Shown in pieces: positions 15,001 to 32,100 of a DNA stretch of 64,000 nt (position 1 is its first letter; every line of letters begins with the position of its first letter). Where the stretch lies: positions 1 through 64,000 of the forward strand of contig RCAB01000134.1 of the NCBI GenBank assembly GCA_003640385.1, in the 5' to 3' direction. Source of the DNA: Setaria digitata (lineage: Eukaryota; Nematoda; Chromadorea; Rhabditida; Setariidae). The notes under the pieces are model-generated. The model worked only from the letters and a program-made list of their open reading frames with translations. It was not told the DNA's origin and made no database searches. A program made the translations under genes and the position numbers.

Positions 15001-18000
15001 TGAGGAAAAAAAAACTGATTATAAAGGGAGGAAAAAAAAAAAGAATTTTGATAAAGTGTTCTATTACAATCAATTAATTAACTATCTTTAGTATCATTAT
15101 TCATGCTTCATCTAAACTGAAGATGGATCAGAAAACAGTGAGCCACAATTTCATTTGCTTTTCTTTTTTTTCCCCAACATAAAATGCATAGAACTGAGGA
15201 GCAAGAAAAAAAAAAAAAAGGAAAAAAGAAATGCGGAAGAGCATGAAATTTCTTTTAAATAAAATGCTGTTAGATGGAAATGAGCTCTAAACAGAATCCA
15301 AAATGTGCTCTTTAAAACTGAAATTTGAAAATAATAAAATCTCAATTTTCGCTTCCTTTTAGCTTATGTATGTCATTCTTGAGGATTTCCTCGAGAGCTA
15401 AAAATTTTAGTGAAAATTTTAAAAGCAGTTATTCTTAGCTACTGTTTAAAATTGAAATTAACAGAGTGATTTTCCTTTCTTATACCAATTATTTAGGGTA
15501 TGTTTTTAATTGATGACTAAAAAAGGAGAAATTTCAGCAAAGAATATTAATGTTTATTTGTTTTCAATTATTAATAAAAAAGAATTTTTTTTTTTGAAAT
15601 TTTAAACAGTGTGTATTTGTTTTTATTTTAGATAGATTAGAGTCAACTCACTCCCTACTAATCATGTTCAAGATTAATGTGCGTTAAAAGAAAGAGCACT
15701 GAAGCACGTGAAAAGTGTAAGATGCACAAACGATTGAAGCAAATTAAAAAAGCAATAACTGATTCCTCATTTCCGGTAAATTCAAAAAAACTTATCAAAC
15801 TTTTGGTTGAAAATTGCGCAAAGAGATGATGATAAAATAAAAAAAACTGCCAGAAATCAATGAAAGAAATTCCAAATCTTTGTTTATGCAGTTATTATTT
15901 GTTGAAATTACTAATTAAATCACGATAAGTAGTTAAACAGGCTGCTAACAGCAAATAATCAATAAAAATATTATCATTGGATGATTAATTACTGCCAATT
16001 ATGTTTTAATTTTTTATAACTGATAAAAATTCTTTATTTTTTTTTAACTTCCATCTTTCCTCATACAAGAAAAAAGACACCTGCTAGAAAGCGCAATATT
16101 ACTCTTAGGATATGATGCATCCTGATGATAACTGGATGATAATGAGGAATACGGTTGCCGATAAGAATTCATTGAGAAGACTTTCGAAGGATGCGATGAT
16201 AAAGGTGATGATAGTTGCTGCAGGTAATACGGTTCGGCGCTACTTGAACGTTGAAGATGCCGCCCGCATGACTTGGAATAATTTGACGATATGAACTGAA
16301 ATTCGAAATCAAAAAAAGTATCAAATTTTTTAAATTGCGAAAAAATAACAATCAGTTCTTCTAGTTTTTAATGAAATTTGAATATTTTTGCTTTTTAATT
16401 GAATGAAAAGAAAATGAGTTTGACTTGAAAAAAAAAAAAAAAAAAAATGCGAATAATTATTGAATCATGTATTTCCTGCAGTAAAAATTGTTCTTTTCTT
16501 TAGCACAAATGCAACAGCATACCAAATGAGTTATGTCAATTAAGAATCCAATTACTGATTACATGTTAATTTCATACTAATTAGTTTAGTTGACGGAAAT
16601 TTTTGAAAATGAAGCGAAAAGAATAGAAAATTGTACGATGAGAATGCAGAACAGAAATCATAACCTAGCTGCAAGTTAAGTAACAGGTTTCATTTATCCG
16701 GTTTAATGTTAATTGCAGGAACGTTCAGAATGACCAACTAATTATAGATTTGTTCAATTCTCAAAAATCAACCGGAAATTTTAATGGAAAAAAATTTTTA
16801 ATATCTCAGGGAAAGAATAATAAGAATTTTAAACAAAACAAATTTTTCGCCCTAATTTAATTGATGTTGATAGAAGATAAAATATCGGTTATCAGAATGG
16901 AATTTTGTAAGTGATATCAAAGAAGCGAAACAAATTGCAAAATTTCCATTCAGTTTTATTTATTTTTTTTTCAAATTATTTAAAACCCTGATAAACAATA
17001 AATAAATTCTAAACAAATTTAAAATTTTGAACACTACTGACAGCGGAATAAGCAAGTGATACGACGAATTAATTGGATATGATATGATAGGATAGGATGA
17101 GGATGATGATATTTAAGTGGATTTCTAATATCTATTCGTATTTTTATTTCATCGCTAACAACTGATCGACGATGAGACAAATGATTAAGAAAATGAAGCA
17201 ATAAGAAATTATACTACCGATACTGTTAATTGCTAATAACAATTGCTGTTGTGGTTTATGAACGATGATCGCCTTACAATGTAATAATATTGCTGTTGCC
17301 ACTAATGATAACAATAATAATGATTACATATCAGTTTGGAAAAAGTAAAATCTGTTACATAATCTCTTTTTAGAATTGATTCAGTGGAAAGAATTTAAGT
17401 AGCCAACTGCTTTCTAGCATTTAAGCAATGAATTGATTGAACGAACAACTGACTTTAACTGTTATCATTACAACTAGAATGCATCAGTGATAATGATATC
17501 TGTGAAAGCGCAGGTGGAAAACTTTAAATCTTTTAGACATATCTTTAAATGTTACTAAAAGCAAATTTGTTTGCATTTACAGTTATTATTTTCCGTTCAT
17601 CCTTCAATCGAAAATTGCTTATAGCAAAATATTATGATATTTTATAAAGAATATCATTTTGCGAACTTTTTTTTTTTTTATTTGTTAGTCTTATACAGAA
17701 TTCCGAATAGAAATAAATGCTCGAAATTAGTCATTCAATTTTTCGACCGCTTCATTTAACGCAATGAAAGGTGCAACTGTTTATTTGCATATTGTCAAAT
17801 GAAAGATAAAAATTTAATAACGTGTGAAAAGTATGAAAACGAAGAAAAAATTAGAGACACCAAATAATCGTACGCGTTTAACACTTGCTAATTTAAAATG
17901 GACAAACAAACAAGTGTGCTTGTTATCGATAAGGCAGAAGAACAACGCAAATGTAAGACCATATGGCAAATATGCTAGCACTAATGATGAAATAACATTC

Positions 18001-18408
18001 GCTCAAAAGTAAAGTTAAGAAAACCGCACACAGAACACAAAAGTAATCCTTAAACTATGAATTTAGATAACAATTAATTGATTAATGAAAGTAGATATTA
18101 ATCGAATGAATGAAATTCAAATATTTTTCTTTTTTGCAACATTGAATTTACTTTCACTTCTCAGTTTTAAGCTGAAATACAATTTTTACTTCAATTGCAG
18201 TTTGTTTGCTCTATTGAGAAGAAAACAATTTCTACCTTTAAAATACTAATTCTTTCTGATTTGATCAAATATTTTTTGTTTATGCTGCTGACGAATTCAG
18301 CAGACATGAACATGTGCAATGCATCAGTAAAGCTATTTTATTTAAATCCGTAGAAATCAAATTAAATATTCAATTACAAACCGTTCGATGATTCAAATAT
18401 GTTGTCAT
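100..18408 (-). CDS. Large Ser/Tyr-rich, acidic, charged-helical protein, unnamed (3' end off window)
   Basis: I do not recognise this protein. I assembled 33 exons whose phases join without a break: 18408-18382, 16295-16081, 14863-14745, 14338-14257, 13887-13728, 12819-12705, 12428-12298, 11892-11706, 11522-11413, 11212-11155, 8452-8367, 8054-7806, 7518-7368, 7125-7048, 6390-6276, 5890-5727, 5498-5395, 5317-5195, 5084-4923, 4684-4589, 4272-4188, 4150-3984, 3606-3403, 3295-3111, 3030-2910, 2816-2739, 2550-2459, 2315-2213, 2039-1879, 1624-1486, 1393-1282, 529-342, 207-100. They encode about 1,425 residues. Residues 1-200 are Ser/Tyr/Arg-rich ([17 protein letters not shown]). About 431-513 is a nearly pure Asp/Glu block, and further acidic patches follow. 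From about 1100 the sequence is Lys/Glu/Arg-rich and likely helical or coiled-coil ([20 protein letters not shown]). No signal peptide, membrane segment or catalytic motif is visible. The start is the first in-frame ATG after a likely trans-splice acceptor. A cytoskeletal scaffold, for example the long N-terminal region of a villin/supervillin-type protein, is a guess only. Coding status is firm, function unknown. Confidence 0.8.
7839..7957 (-). repeat. Coding hexamer/trimer microsatellite giving an Asp-Glu block
   Basis: On the plus strand this is a run of CATCTT hexamers with CATCTC and CATTTT variants. On the minus strand it reads GATGAA repeats and encodes alternating Asp-Glu in exon 12 of the acidic gene. 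The repeat unit is a multiple of three, so length changes would keep the frame. Confidence 0.85.
8453..11154 (-). other. Large intron of the acidic gene
   Basis: This 2.7-kb gap separates exons 10 and 11, which join in phase 1 (codon G|AA). It holds AT-rich low-complexity sequence, notably TAAT/AATAAT-rich stretches around 10020-10400 and several A or T homopolymers. I saw no convincing exon or embedded gene on either strand. Confidence 0.6.
16296..18381 (-). other. First intron of the acidic gene
   Basis: The intron joins the nine-codon first coding exon (MTTYLNHRT) to the Ser/Tyr-rich second exon in phase 0. It is AT-rich. The only notable open stretch is a 62-codon plus-strand frame at 17824-18012, which has no supporting splice or homology signal. 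Confidence 0.55.
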
Positions 18409-18490
18409 TTCCACACGAGCAAAGTTAATTAATTGTTCATCCGTAGAAGCATCAAAATAAGGTTGCAAAGTGTGTCGCAAATAAAATTAC
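18409..18490 (-). promoter_or_regulatory. 5' UTR and probable spliced-leader acceptor of the acidic gene
   Basis: Reading the minus strand, TTCTTACAG ends just before position 18490, and the first ATG compatible with the downstream exons lies 82 bases further on. An in-frame TAA sits directly after the acceptor, so the exon cannot extend an upstream coding exon in this frame. That fits a trans-spliced 5' end, which is usual in nematodes. Oddly, the same frame stays open for about 26 codons between the TAA and the ATG and reads like protein. No promoter element was recognised upstream. Confidence 0.45.
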
Positions 18491-20991
18491 CTGTAAGAAC
18501 GACTAATTAATTTGCTAATTGTGCGATGAAGCAAATATCTCCATGAAACAATAGTGCGCAGTGAAAAATTATACAAACAGAATTAAAAATGTTTTAAAAA
18601 GGATAACAAATTTGAAATGATTCTATTTCTTTCAATTTCCATAAATCATTTCCGGTTTTCACAGAAAATAATTAATTCACCCGGTTATGTCGATATTTTT
18701 TTCTGGAATAAAAAAGAAAAGAAAATGAGAAACGGCAAAATTTTGAGAAATTTCATAAACTTATTAATGTCAATAGCACATGAAAAAAAAAAACTTTCCA
18801 CACTTTCAGTCTTTTCCCTTTCTTTTATTGTCCTTTTTTTTTAATTTAAAAACATCTAAATAAATTTATGAATGTCATTTAAGGAGCAAACAAGTTAGTG
18901 GCACAAATATTTTAAATTCCAGCACTGGTTTAGTTACAGAATTATGAGTTATTTTTAAAAGAGTTGCTTTTTTGGGCTGAAAGGAATTTTTTTGAACATA
19001 TTAGAACCTGCCAATGACAATTTATCTTCAGATTACAAAATGCCTGTTATCAACTATGGAATTGTTAGATAAAAAAAATTGTCAATATGAATCACAATTT
19101 AAATATGTTTTTTTTCATTATTTTTAATAAGTTCTCCTGGTCGGCTCAAAAAATAAAATCTAGCCTAGACAAAGATGAAAGAAAAAGTGAAGGAAAAAAT
19201 ATGAATTTTTACGGTTTGCTTATTCGAGAGTGAATTAATTTTTGAGGCGAGTAGCTGAAAGTATTTTGGGAAAAAAAGATTTGAATTTAATGGCCTTTTA
19301 TTTTTTTTGCTATACTTCATGGAATTTAGTGTGAAAAAAGATTTTAATAACAAAAAGATCGGCATGTAATTCGTTTTTAAGAAGAAAAGATGTTTTTTCC
19401 TTTGATTTTTTTGCCCGTTCATTAAAAGTTTTTTCATCCTATTTTGTAATTATCGTGCAATTTCAGCCTGTTTTAATTTTTTTCTTTAATTCATGAAAAA
19501 TCAATTAATTAGAATTTGCAAACAATTCGATACTTTTATATAAAAAAATTTCCATTTTACAATTAATTAAACTAATTTTTGCATATACTTCGATAGTAAT
19601 GTGTGCAAAAATTTATATAAGTTTGATAATTTTGTCAAATTGTTATAGCTGTATCATATTTTTTCTTTTTTTTTTCTTGTTCAATACTTTTTGGTTCAGT
19701 AAATTTTGTTTTCACTGAAATATTTATTATATAAAAGGGATTCTGCTGGAATTGGGCACTTAAAAATACATAATACGCAAATCTTCAGGAGAAAAATTAT
19801 CCTGTTACATCATTTTTGCTTTTTTATCGGTTTTAGAATTATTAATTTTTTTTCGGCATTAAACTTGTCGGTGCTATGAAAAGTCACAATTAGATTTTTT
19901 AACATTCTTCATTATTTGCTATCTGAAAATTATCATTTATTTTTTTCAAATCTTCCTCATTCACAGTCATCATTAAAAATAACGTAAATTACCATCAAAA
20001 ATTTCACCTTTTCCCTTTTAATTATAGAATGCATTGACTTGCGATCAAAAATTTCCCTTTTTCTTTCTTTCAAAAAAATATAATATTCAAATACGTAATT
20101 ATAATATGCACGATACTATTTTTATTATTTTTGCTTTCCATTTCTATCTTTCGATTTGGCAAATTTCGGGGTTTAATTTAATGCTTCGCAAATTTATGGT
20201 TGGCAAAAATAAGTACTAATGTAGACTGAAATATTGTCGGAAATGTTCATTGGCCTAGAAGAAGAAAATTGTCCTTTTCCTGGAATTGCCTAGTTGGGGC
20301 AGCATTTATATAAAGCTGTCAACATGAATATTTTCGTGAGATTTATTTCTAGCTTCTGATCACAGTTCATGCAGTTAGCTTTTCTCCAGATAAGTAGGAT
20401 AGAAAATTTTTTTTTAACCAACTTTGTTCATTCGTTTTCATTCTTATTTATAATCTAAATTGGTAAAATCGCATATGATTTTGCTCAGTCCGTTAGAAGA
20501 AATTAGCAGATTTCGAGATATCTTAATACTCGGATTTCTGTGCATATTTGGTACGCAATAGAACAATAAAAAGTTAGATGAAAGTGAAAGAAGAAATTAA
20601 ACTAGTGAGCGTTTGGCAATTACTGAATAGCTCAGATATCCCTTTATTTCCTTGTCGAAGTCGAAAATTCTGTCTTATCAATTTTTTAATCCAAAACTAT
20701 CAAAATTTAAGTGGGAAAATCGATAGTTTTGTTACAATTTAACTATATGATTTCTACTAGTCAGGTAATGTTTCTCTATTCAATACCACTATAATCGAGT
20801 GACGTTCAATAATGTGATTTATCATTTTTGTTTTCAAAATTATCACGGTTCTCATCTTTGAATATTTGATTTTGCTTAATTACAAGCTATATTTCGAACA
20901 ATATTTATTAACTGCAGCGATCCGAAATATACTCATCGTACTTGCTTGCTTTTTTTTTAAACTATAGAACAATTTTTTTGTGAATTTTTAG
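18491..20991. other. Divergent intergenic region
   Basis: About 2.5 kb lies between the minus-strand acidic gene and the plus-strand tubulin gene, so both promoters should be here. The sequence is AT-rich with T runs. No TATA box, conserved block or coding exon could be defined by eye. Open frames at 18617-18844, 19165-19437 and 20034-20219 have biased Phe/Lys/Asn composition typical of random AT-rich DNA. Confidence 0.5.
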
Positions 20992-21019
20992 TTACATTCA
21001 AAATTTACAAACAAACTAA
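20983..21019 (+). promoter_or_regulatory. Probable spliced-leader acceptor and short 5' UTR of alpha-tubulin
   Basis: A T-rich tract ending GAATTTTTAG at 20991 precedes the tubulin ATG by 28 bases. An acceptor with no upstream partner exon immediately before a start codon is the usual mark of a nematode trans-splice site. This is inferred from position only. Confidence 0.45.
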
Positions 21020-26163
<5,144 letters not shown>

Positions 26164-29100
26164 ATAATTCTGATGAAAAGAAAAAATTTTTTTGCCTATT
26201 TAATGGGCCGAGCAAATTTATTACATATTGGTTACATTTCTATTAAATTTTTGTTATTGAATTATTAATTATTTTTTTTTTTTTTGTTTTTTGAAATATT
26301 AACTATTTTTCTTTGTTTTTGAATTATTTATTATTCTTTTTCTTTTTTTTTTTTTGGGAATTTTACGATTCTTATATTTCGAATTAAATTTGAAAAATGA
26401 ATTGTTTGAAGGTATGCTACTTGAAGGAAAAATTTATTTCTCTGTCTCAAGAAAAAGCTGAATCTATATATTACTACTGCTGACAGTGATACGTCAGCAG
26501 TAGTAATATAATAAGGATTATGGCAATCATAAAATTGTTCGTGCGAATTTTTGATAGTCTAGTAGTATTGAAAATGATAACCCTAACTGTTGTAATAATA
26601 GTTTTCATTAAATTGTTAACAAAGTGATAATAGAATTTCGCTTTTCAGTTACTTAATGAAAAAACCTTTTATGACACTACTCTATGTTAGATGAATTATA
26701 AGTAATGCTATTAAAACATGATTCTTATCACTTTATTATTTTATCAATTAACTCATTTAAAAGCAGCTAGATCCAGCTGAATCACCTTAAGTAATTTGAA
26801 ACAAAAAATGTTTTCCGGTTTTCTGAAATTGTCACTATCTAACACTAAGATGTTAACAGATTGTAGTAGTAACAGCACATAGATATATACCGTTAAAATT
26901 ATTATCTGCTTACTGAAATTCATATTGAGTTCTAAAGGCTTTGCTGATCAATACAAGAATCGTAAAATTTCCAAAAAAGAAGAAAAAAAATTTAAACAAT
27001 AAAAAGTTTTCTTCGAAAAAAATGAAAAATTTCTTCCCGTTTCTAAATTGTCAAAACTTTTTTTTGTACTTTTATTTTGCATGCACCTTACATAATATTC
27101 AATTTTTTTCTTTGTAATATCTATTCGTAAGTTATGAATGATCACCGTCATCATTGTCAACAGTTTCATTTCCATTTCTTTCATTGTGTCACCATGACAA
27201 TATATGCTTGCGTCACGATGATTTACCGTTATAGCAATAATTATTAGCTAAAAATATAACAGTTTATTTGAAAATTATGAAGTCTAACATTTTAGAAATA
27301 GTTTATCAGAATTATTTTTTCCAATCCATTTGAATAATCGATTATTTTTGGCGATGAAAAATCTCTACTTCTTTCTTTTTATTCCTTTTTAACGAGCTTT
27401 ATTGACGATTTAATTCCTAAGAATTTTATCAGTAACAACGCTTAAAAGTTACACTTTAATGATAACTGATAATTCTTCTTTTTGAAGTTATTTTCCCATT
27501 TTTATAAATAAATATAATAATATCAATTATTCCTTTTGAATTAAAATTGAATCTATTCTGTCACTTTTATCGTTTTTATGATTTAAACAGTAATTGCATT
27601 GTTCTTATCATTTAACCAGTTGGATTGTTTTCGTTACCACATCGTTTTCATCACTTTTAGCAATTAACTGGTTTAATCATTTTTATACATATTTACAATC
27701 TTGTGCTGACTTTATTTTTTACTAATATATTTTGGAATTTTGTAAAAAATTATTCTAAGGGAAATTCATAGAAATCCATAATTCAAAGCAGTGCAGCATA
27801 ATATGTAACTAATAAAAATTGAAACAAATTACTACATGAAGGAAAAGTGGTCCAAAGCTACCCAAACATTTTTTATCATATATCAGAGCTGATGATAATG
27901 TCATAATTTTAGAAGTATCAAGTCATAAATTTTAAATAAAATTTAATTAAAGCTTATATTTCAGAAAGATCTGTGCAACTAATAAATTTCTTGCCACTGC
28001 TAAAAAAATTGACTTTTATTATAATGACTGAAAAATAATTTACTTGAAAAATTTGTGGAAGTTCGCGAATTTCTGTTATCAGCAAATCTCTTTATGTGAA
28101 AATTGCAATTTTTCATTGTCATGAAAGTGTCATTTTTAATGTCAAATTTTAAAATCGCAATTTCTGTTCCAAATTTCATTTAAAATTTTCGAAATGTTCT
28201 TTCATAATTTGTATTTTTCAAAATTTTAACAATCTTAATAATAAGAGTTAATTTTTTTACAAAATGGACAAATTAAAAATAAATTACATTCAGTCGTGAT
28301 TTGTGCCAAAATATCAATCACAAAGAAAAGAAGTGAAATGAAAACAAAATTCGTTAAAGAATGATTTGGAAATTGATACATTTTAAAATAAATTTTTCGT
28401 CAGTCTATTTAAACTAATTATCGACTAAAATGTGACAACAAAGTGAAATTGGTAATTGAATGTTTTATGAATTCGATAAAAACTGGAAAAACAAAATGTG
28501 TAATAGCTGTTAATTAAATTTGTTAAGCAAAATCAATTGAATGCTTTGATCATTTTTGCTACAAAACGTTCAGAAACGATAATTTTTGGAAGTCATTTTT
28601 AAAATTAAAAAGCCTTTTTAGTCACTTCTTGAACTTCTCAAGCATTATTATCACAACCAAAATAATAACTACGACGCGAAATTTTAATTTTTTACGAACA
28701 CCCATACAGACAGATACATAACATATTAATATGTATATGAAATGATATAATTCATAGATAAAATAAAATTTGGGCTTCCTTTTATAAACAAACTTTCTTT
28801 TTTGGCCGTCTCAGCGAAGTTTGCAGTCCTTTGGAAACAGCAAAGGAGTGTGACAATGGTGTGACAGTTATCTGTCAACCGCCCCTCTCCCGCAACTTTT
28901 CTCTCTTCTCCTTCTGTTATCACTCACACTTATTGTCATACACTCTTTTATCTGTATCAGACGTATATTATCATCAAATTATCATCACCATCATTATTAT
29001 TATTGCTTATACTACTTTAATCAAATTCCAATTCGAAGCTCTTTTTTTTCAAACTAAACGAAAGTTTTGAAACAACTACTTTTAATCTGGTATTGCTATG

Positions 29101-32100
29101 TATTACTTTTCTTCTTTCCTTTCTTTCAGTTCTTAATTTGACGAATAAAGTGATCATACTTTGCTCAGTCCATTTTATTACCTTTTATAATTGTCAGTTT
29201 GTGCTAAAATATTTCAGCCTAAAATTTAATCATTATTGAAGTAGGTGTTGGTAAAATGAAACTTTATCCTCCTCATATTAACTCCTTGTTACGAAGATAA
29301 TAACCTTATTCATGAAAAGTGCTACAAATCTAAGCACTTCTTCAGCTCGTCTTTTCATAGCTTAAAGATTATTCTAACAGAATGATCCTCTCTTTTCAAA
29401 ACAAACAAATATTAGCTCACTTGTTTGATCCAAATCAAGTAGTATTATGTCTTCGTTTATCATTTCAACAATGATTCGGAGAATGAAGTGACTATACATT
29501 TTTAGTCCATCCTATCACTTACAGAGCCGGATTAATTTGCTAACATGTTTATATGATGCTTATATGCAATTCTGGATCAATTTTTAGCATTTCCAATACG
29601 GTACTTCGTCACTTTTCCATCCGTTCTCTTTACTTCCTACCTTTCCTACCGTTCCTCTTTCTTATTCCTCACTTTTACCATTTTCACTTTTTTATTTCTT
29701 CCGCTATTTTCTCGGGTTCTTCTGGCTCGGAACTTACCGCACTTTTGTCAGAGTAAAAGTAATCTTCAATGAACAAACACTGAGCTAGTTTGTCATATCT
29801 GTGTGAGACAAGAATTATATTGATGATGATTATTGTGATAAAGTTGTTGACTGTTAACACATGCAAGGGTGGTAAGAGTGATGATTAATGATGAGAGTGA
29901 TAATATAGGTGCTGATCATGGTGATGGTTAAAGTCGCGATGATAATTTTAATAATAATAATGTTGTTGACTGTGATGCCTCAATATTTAAGGGTAAATAC
30001 TGATAGTGGTACTAATGACATTAATGATAGTGTTGTGATAACAATAACAATCCTGAATGTGCTAATAGAAGCAGAATGGCAATGATTAATCAAACGAATG
30101 ATATTTTTAACAAATATGTTTTTCTTCATTGTTAAAGGCAATAATAATTTCTGCCGCATTATTATTTCAATATCAGTTAATAATTTGATTTGCTCTAATT
30201 TCTCCTGAAAAAAAAAAGAAGTAAGCAAGAAAAATGAATTTTTTAATTACAAAAATTTCTTACTCATTTTATAATGAAATTACCAAGCATTTTTCGAAGT
30301 TTTGAAATGTATTAAATACTAGTATTAAAACACTATATAGAAAGTATTAAATACTCTTCGAGACTTCGGAAAAGGAAAAAACTTTTTAAATTAAAAAATT
30401 TTGAATTGAAAAAGAAAACTTTTTTAAAATTAGAAGAAGAAAATGTTCTATGATATATTTTCAAAATTTCTCAGCTGCTTTTTTTTCGCCAGTCTCAAGG
30501 TCATTCACGAATTTTAGGTTCTTTATTTTTTCGCACAATTCATAAATTTTCCGCCTCATTTTTTTTTTTCTTCTTTTTTTTAGGTGCAACAACATTTGAC
30601 AAAACAAAGTTTTAATTTTCCGAAAACACAATAAGTCAATTAATCATATTTTACTAAACAATTCCCCCTCCTCCATTTTCTTCCTCTTCTCTTTGCTTTT
30701 TTGTTAATTTTAAATCAAAATTTCTTCGTTTCTTCCTTTTTTTTTTTTTCTCATTTTGGTTCTTATCATTTAACATTGTCAAAAATGCAAACAGATGTTT
30801 GTCTGCAATTTCATATAATTCGTTTCCTGGCACTTTTTGTGTCGTTATTATATTTCACTGATTATCGGTGATAAGTTTAAATAGCATTAAATTTATGCTT
30901 TAATCTTTAGTCTCTCTTCTTTGCAAAGAAAAAAAGTTTCGCATCCTTTTTGTAGCCTTTTTTTTTGGTATTATCAAATGGATGAAATCATTTCGTTTTT
31001 TTTTTTTTTTTTTTTTCTTCCGAGCAGATTGATTTGTTAAATATTGAAAGTATCATTTGATCATGAATTTATTTTCTTTTCAAATCTTTTGCCCTTTTAA
31101 CTATTTTAAAAAATTTTGCACCTTTCAAAAAGAAAAAAGTTGATAATAACTTAAGTTAAATGTAAAATTACATTAAAATTTTGTATGATTGCAATTTTCA
31201 TTACAAAATAAAAGAAAGTTTTTTTTTTCTTATTGAAATTTCTTTGTGAATGATTTAAAATTTTGTTTCCTCTCAAAAAAAAAAAAAAATTCAAAATATA
31301 AAAAAAGATTCTATTTTACCAAATTTGCAATTTCTATACTAGCACATTTTAGCTACATTTTTGTTATTTTTTTTAAGTAATATGAAATATTCCTTGTGAA
31401 TGTGTTTTTTTAGAGAATTCGTGAAGTTTTAAATAAAATAATTTCTTGCATAATTATTAATCTATTATAATTTAAAAGCATCAAGTTCTATTGCTATAAC
31501 AAACATTCTTCCATTTCAAAAATTCGAATTTTCCATTTCTGTTTTCATAAATTGCAAAAAATGAATTCAAAACAAATTATGCTATTTTACTTATTTTGAT
31601 TTGATTTAAGAATTTTTTTTTTCTACTCAGCTTGAAAAAAAAAAATTTCATCTCATTTTAAGCTTTTACTATTTTAAATCTTTTTTTCGTCAAAAATAAG
31701 CTATTTATTCAGTTATCAAAAATTTTTTTCAAACAAAAATTTCAATTTAAGAAGAAAACCAATTTCGTAAATGGCTGAAAAGCAACAAGATAGTAAAAAA
31801 CATAACCAAGAAGAAATTTTCATTCACGTTATTTCAGGTTTTTTTTTTTTGTAGGGTAAAGGTAAACGTACTTATTTGTACTGTAATTTTAGTAATATTA
31901 AAATTAACCGGTTTTTTTTTTCTTGCTTTTCCTTTTTAAACATTCGCTCGTATTGTATAAAAGTCATAAAACCTAAAATAAAATTATTTATATGACGGAG
32001 ATATATGCAAAGAAAAAATGAGAACGTAAATAAACAACTCGTAAAAAATTTTTTATTAATATTCTTACAAGTGCTATTTGTTTACCCAAGTGCTGTACCG

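Noticed and set aside
17824..18012. 62-codon plus-strand ORF inside the first intron of the acidic gene
   Set aside because: Composition is plausible, but there is no acceptor, donor, poly(A) signal or recognised motif.
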